From assembly GCF_020165195.1 (NCBI RefSeq), contig NZ_JAIUHR010000022.1:45049-109048 (forward strand): DNA of 64,000 bases. The letters are read 5' to 3'. Within the stretch, counting starts at the first letter, position 1. Every line of letters begins with the position of its first letter. A model generated the notes under the pieces. It did not search any database, was not told the DNA's origin, and was given only the letters and a program-made list of their open reading frames with translations. Shown here piece after piece: positions 61,451 to 64,000 of this stretch. The stretch is from Mesorhizobium sp. CA14. Lineage in GTDB: Bacteria > Pseudomonadota > Alphaproteobacteria > Rhizobiales > Rhizobiaceae. The translations under genes were made by a program, and so were the position numbers.

Positions 61451-63910
61451 ATGACATCCATGCGTTTTCCCCGTGCCAATCTTTCCGGCGCTTCCGCCTA
61501 TCAGGGCGACGACGATCACCGCGCGGACGGGCGCCGGGGCGGGGTTGCGCAGCCGCAGGCGGGGCAGGTCGTGACGTTGCGGTCCTCGATCCAGGGCGAA
61601 TCGCACGCCGCTCGTGGCGCGTCGCTCAATTCGGCGGATGACGGCGAATTCGGCCGCCCGGCATGGCAGAACTATTTCTTCCTCGCGCCCAATGTGCGCT
61701 TCACCCGCACGCCGGACACCGACCTCGCCAGGCGGGCCGCCCCGCAGGAAGATGCCGCGCAGGGCAAGGCATCCGCGGCCGAGCCTGTCCGGCCTGCGCC
61801 GCCGGCTCCGCCGCCAGCCGCTCCGGTCCGGAAAAGTTCCGCCGCTCCCGCCACGGCGCCGATGCAAACCAGGCCGGTCCGCGCACCAGTTGCCCCTGCC
61901 ACAGTCCCGGCCCCTCCGGCCGCGCCGAGCCAGGCTGCCGCCGCTCCGACGCCAAAGCCGCGCCCGAGCGGACTGCGCTGGTCCTATCTTTCCGACCATG
62001 CCTTTTTCGAATTCGGCATTCCCTTTCTTGCCGAGCGCCTGGCGCGGGCGCGCCTGAACGAGGCGGGGCAGGCGCCGGCCCTTCCGGCGCAGCCACTGGT
62101 GCAGCCGATGCCGGCGCAGCGTCCGGCCGCGCAACCGGTCCAGCCCCGTGCCGCATTCATGAGCGAGGCGACGTCGTTTTACCGGGTCATCGAATGGCGC
62201 TCCAACGCGGCGAACGCCGGCCCTGCTCCGACGCCGGCCCTCGCGGCCGTCGAACCGATGCCTGTCGATCCCGTCCCGGTTTCGGCCCCAGTGAGCGCAA
62301 GGTCGGCCAGGCAGGCGCCTTCGCTGCCCATGGCCGGCGAGGTCGTGCCGTTGTCCGCGATGGTCGGCTATGAGCTTCCCTCCGAGAATCTTCTGCAGAT
62401 GCCGCCGGAAGGCCAGGGCTTCTACATGTCGCAGGAGCGTATGGAGCAGAACGCCGACCTGCTCGAAAGCGTGCTGGAGGATTTCGGCGTCAAGGGCGAG
62501 ATCATCCATGTCCGGCCCGGGCCGGTTGTCACGCTCTACGAATTCGAGCCGGCGCCGGGCGTGAAATCCAGCCGCGTCATCGGTCTGGCCGACGACATCG
62601 CCCGCTCGATGTCGGCCATCTCGGCGCGCGTCGCGGTGGTGCCGGGCCGCAATGTCATCGGCATCGAGCTGCCCAACGAGACGCGCGAGACGGTCTATTT
62701 TCGCGAGCTGATCGGATCGGCCGGCTTCCGCAACACCTCCTGCAAGCTGGCGCTCGGACTCGGCAAGACGATCGGCGGCGAACCGGTCATCGCCGAGCTC
62801 GCCAAGATGCCGCATCTCTTGGTGGCGGGCACAACCGGCTCGGGCAAGTCGGTCGCCATCAACACCATGATCCTGTCGCTGCTCTACCGGATGAAGCCGC
62901 AGGAATGCCGCCTCATCATGGTCGATCCCAAAATGCTGGAACTCTCCGTCTATGACGGCATCCCGCATCTTCTGACGCCGGTCGTCACCGATCCGAAAAA
63001 GGCCGTCACGGCGCTCAAATGGGCGGTGCGCGAGATGGAGGACCGCTACCGCAAGATGGCGCGCCTCGGCGTGCGCAACATCGACGGCTACAACCAGCGC
63101 GCGGCGGGCGCCCGCGACAAGGGCGAGGTCGTGACCATGCAGGTGCAGACCGGCTTCGAGAGGGGCACCGGCGAGCCGCTGTTCGAGGAACGCGCGATCG
63201 ACCTCGCGCCCATGCCCTATATCGTCATCATCGTCGACGAGATGGCCGACCTGATGATGGTGGCCGGCAAGGAAATTGAAGGCGCCATCCAGCGCCTGGC
63301 GCAGATGGCACGTGCCGCCGGAATCCATCTGATTATGGCGACGCAACGCCCGTCCGTCGACGTCATCACCGGCACGATCAAGGCGAATTTTCCGACCCGC
63401 ATCTCCTTCCAGGTGACGTCCAAGATCGACAGCCGCACGATCCTTGGCGAGCAGGGTGCGGAACAACTGCTCGGCCAGGGCGACATGCTGCACATGGCCG
63501 GCGGCGGGCGCATTTCGCGCGTGCACGGCCCCTTCGTTTCCGACCTCGAGGTCGAGCAGGTCGTGGCGCATCTGAAAGCGCAGGGGCGTCCCGAATATCT
63601 CGACACCGTCACCGCAGACGAGGAGGAGGCCGAGGAAGCGGCCGATGCGGGCCCGGTCTTCGACAAAAGCGCGATCGGGGAAGAGGATGGCGACGCGCTC
63701 TACGAGGAAGCCGTCAAGGTGGTCAAGCGCGACAAGAAATGCTCGACCTCCTACATCCAGCGCCGCCTCGGTGTCGGCTACAACCGCGCCGCCTCGCTGG
63801 TCGAGCGCATGGAGAAGGAAGGGCTGGTCGGCGTTCCCAACCATGTCGGCAAGCGCGAGATCCTCACCGGCCGGCGCGATCGCGAGCCCGAACGCGATGA
63901 GATGGATTGA
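61451..63910 (+). CDS. ftsK: FtsK/SpoIIIE family DNA translocase, no membrane domain
   Basis: The 819-residue protein has a Pro/Ala-rich N-terminal 330 residues, the FtsK alpha/beta motor (Walker A GTTGSGKSV; IVIIVDEMADLMM Walker B; RAAGIHLIMATQRPSVDVITG) and the gamma winged helix (RDKKCSTSYIQRRLGVGYNRAA). The usual four N-terminal membrane helices are not visible, so it may be a second, soluble FtsK paralogue. Rhizobia often carry two FtsK-like genes. The start ATG 61451 is chosen; ATG 61460 is possible. Confidence 0.92.
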   Translation: MTSMRFPRANLSGASAYQGDDDHRADGRRGGVAQPQAGQVVTLRSSIQGESHAARGASLNSADDGEFGRPAWQNYFFLAPNVRFTRTPDTDLARRAAPQEDAAQGKASAAEPVRPAPPAPPPAAPVRKSSAAPATAPMQTRPVRAPVAPATVPAPPAAPSQAAAAPTPKPRPSGLRWSYLSDHAFFEFGIPFLAERLARARLNEAGQAPALPAQPLVQPMPAQRPAAQPVQPRAAFMSEATSFYRVIEWRSNAANAGPAPTPALAAVEPMPVDPVPVSAPVSARSARQAPSLPMAGEVVPLSAMVGYELPSENLLQMPPEGQGFYMSQERMEQNADLLESVLEDFGVKGEIIHVRPGPVVTLYEFEPAPGVKSSRVIGLADDIARSMSAISARVAVVPGRNVIGIELPNETRETVYFRELIGSAGFRNTSCKLALGLGKTIGGEPVIAELAKMPHLLVAGTTGSGKSVAINTMILSLLYRMKPQECRLIMVDPKMLELSVYDGIPHLLTPVVTDPKKAVTALKWAVREMEDRYRKMARLGVRNIDGYNQRAAGARDKGEVVTMQVQTGFERGTGEPLFEERAIDLAPMPYIVIIVDEMADLMMVAGKEIEGAIQRLAQMARAAGIHLIMATQRPSVDVITGTIKANFPTRISFQVTSKIDSRTILGEQGAEQLLGQGDMLHMAGGGRISRVHGPFVSDLEVEQVVAHLKAQGRPEYLDTVTADEEEAEEAADAGPVFDKSAIGEEDGDALYEEAVKVVKRDKKCSTSYIQRRLGVGYNRAASLVERMEKEGLVGVPNHVGKREILTGRRDREPERDEMD

Positions 63911-63960
63911 GCGGGCGCGCCAGCCCCTTGTGTATAGCGAATCGTTCATTGTGTTGGTCG

Positions 63961-63990
63961 CCGCGGATGGGGCGATCACCCCGTCCGCGG
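63961..63990 (+). terminator. strong hairpin after ftsK-like gene
   Basis: CCGCGGATGGGG (63961-63972) and CCCCGTCCGCGG (63979-63990) form a 12-bp stem with one mismatch and a 6-base loop. No T-run follows. It may terminate the ftsK transcript. Confidence 0.4.
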
Positions 63991-64000
63991 CGGCGGCCGA

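Noticed and set aside
61400..63979. 859-codon frame antisense to the ftsK-like gene
   Set aside because: It follows the codon structure of ftsK on the other strand and shows no recognisable domain.

Overview
The window looks like a chromosomal segment of an alphaproteobacterium of the order Hyphomicrobiales, most likely a Mesorhizobium-type member of the Phyllobacteriaceae. The base composition is high in G+C. The gene set (lepA, def-fmt-truA-dapE, dapD, argB, phoX, CYTH/CHAD, a TadG-like protein, phhA with a divergent AsnC regulator) and the many intergenic palindromic elements are both typical of rhizobia. The assignment is inferred from gene content and repeat style, not from a marker search. 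I saw no rRNA, tRNA or CRISPR.

Layout. 1-930: two minus-strand membrane proteins, the first cut by the window edge. 1011-4371: an AT-rich acquired island made of a Vsr mismatch endonuclease, a DUF262 protein, a HEPN ribonuclease-like protein and a C5 DNA methyltransferase; this is the best candidate for a little-described defence system. 4419-10119: lepA, a TadG-like protein, a DUF1223 protein, a small MKP-repeat protein and exported MsrA. 10707-14964: an ABC-2 exporter pair, a DUF2156 protein and a MarR-GNAT operon. 15019-23404: PhoX with a possible Pho box, an SMR-like protein, PAP2 phosphatase, an XRE protein, a SulP anion transporter, an EamA exporter, and a secreted SMP-30-like protein divergent from an XRE regulator. 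23604-28813: a CHAD-CYTH pair divergent from a CecR-like regulator heading an HlyD/ABC/permease operon. 29047-39750: threonine dehydratase, rmuC, def-fmt-GNAT-truA, dapE, a PanE-like reductase, DUF805 and dapD.

39886-48702: a LOG-family protein, a LuxR-type response regulator and a soluble histidine kinase, then three consecutive genes for exported Asn-Gly repeat proteins, a HAD nucleotidase, a diguanylate cyclase, and a GMC oxidoreductase coupled to a 52-residue Tat-like peptide. 48784-52826: phenylalanine hydroxylase with its AsnC regulator, a B12-binding radical SAM protein split into two overlapping frames, and argB. 52928-57320: an amidase, then an ECF sigma / RskA anti-sigma pair followed by a fasciclin protein and exported MsrB, which resembles the SigK-RskA-MPT70 arrangement of mycobacteria. 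57493-61251: an EmrAB efflux pair with a divergent TetR regulator and two clear operators. 61451-63910: an FtsK-family translocase without membrane helices.

Themes: cell-envelope protection (two exported methionine sulfoxide reductases, fasciclin protein, DUF1223, two efflux systems), local repressors controlling adjacent exporters, lysine and arginine biosynthesis, and translation/formyl-methionine genes. At least ten palindromic intergenic elements in seven families occupy most of the long gaps. Many adjacent genes overlap by ATGA or GTGA, which suggests translational coupling.
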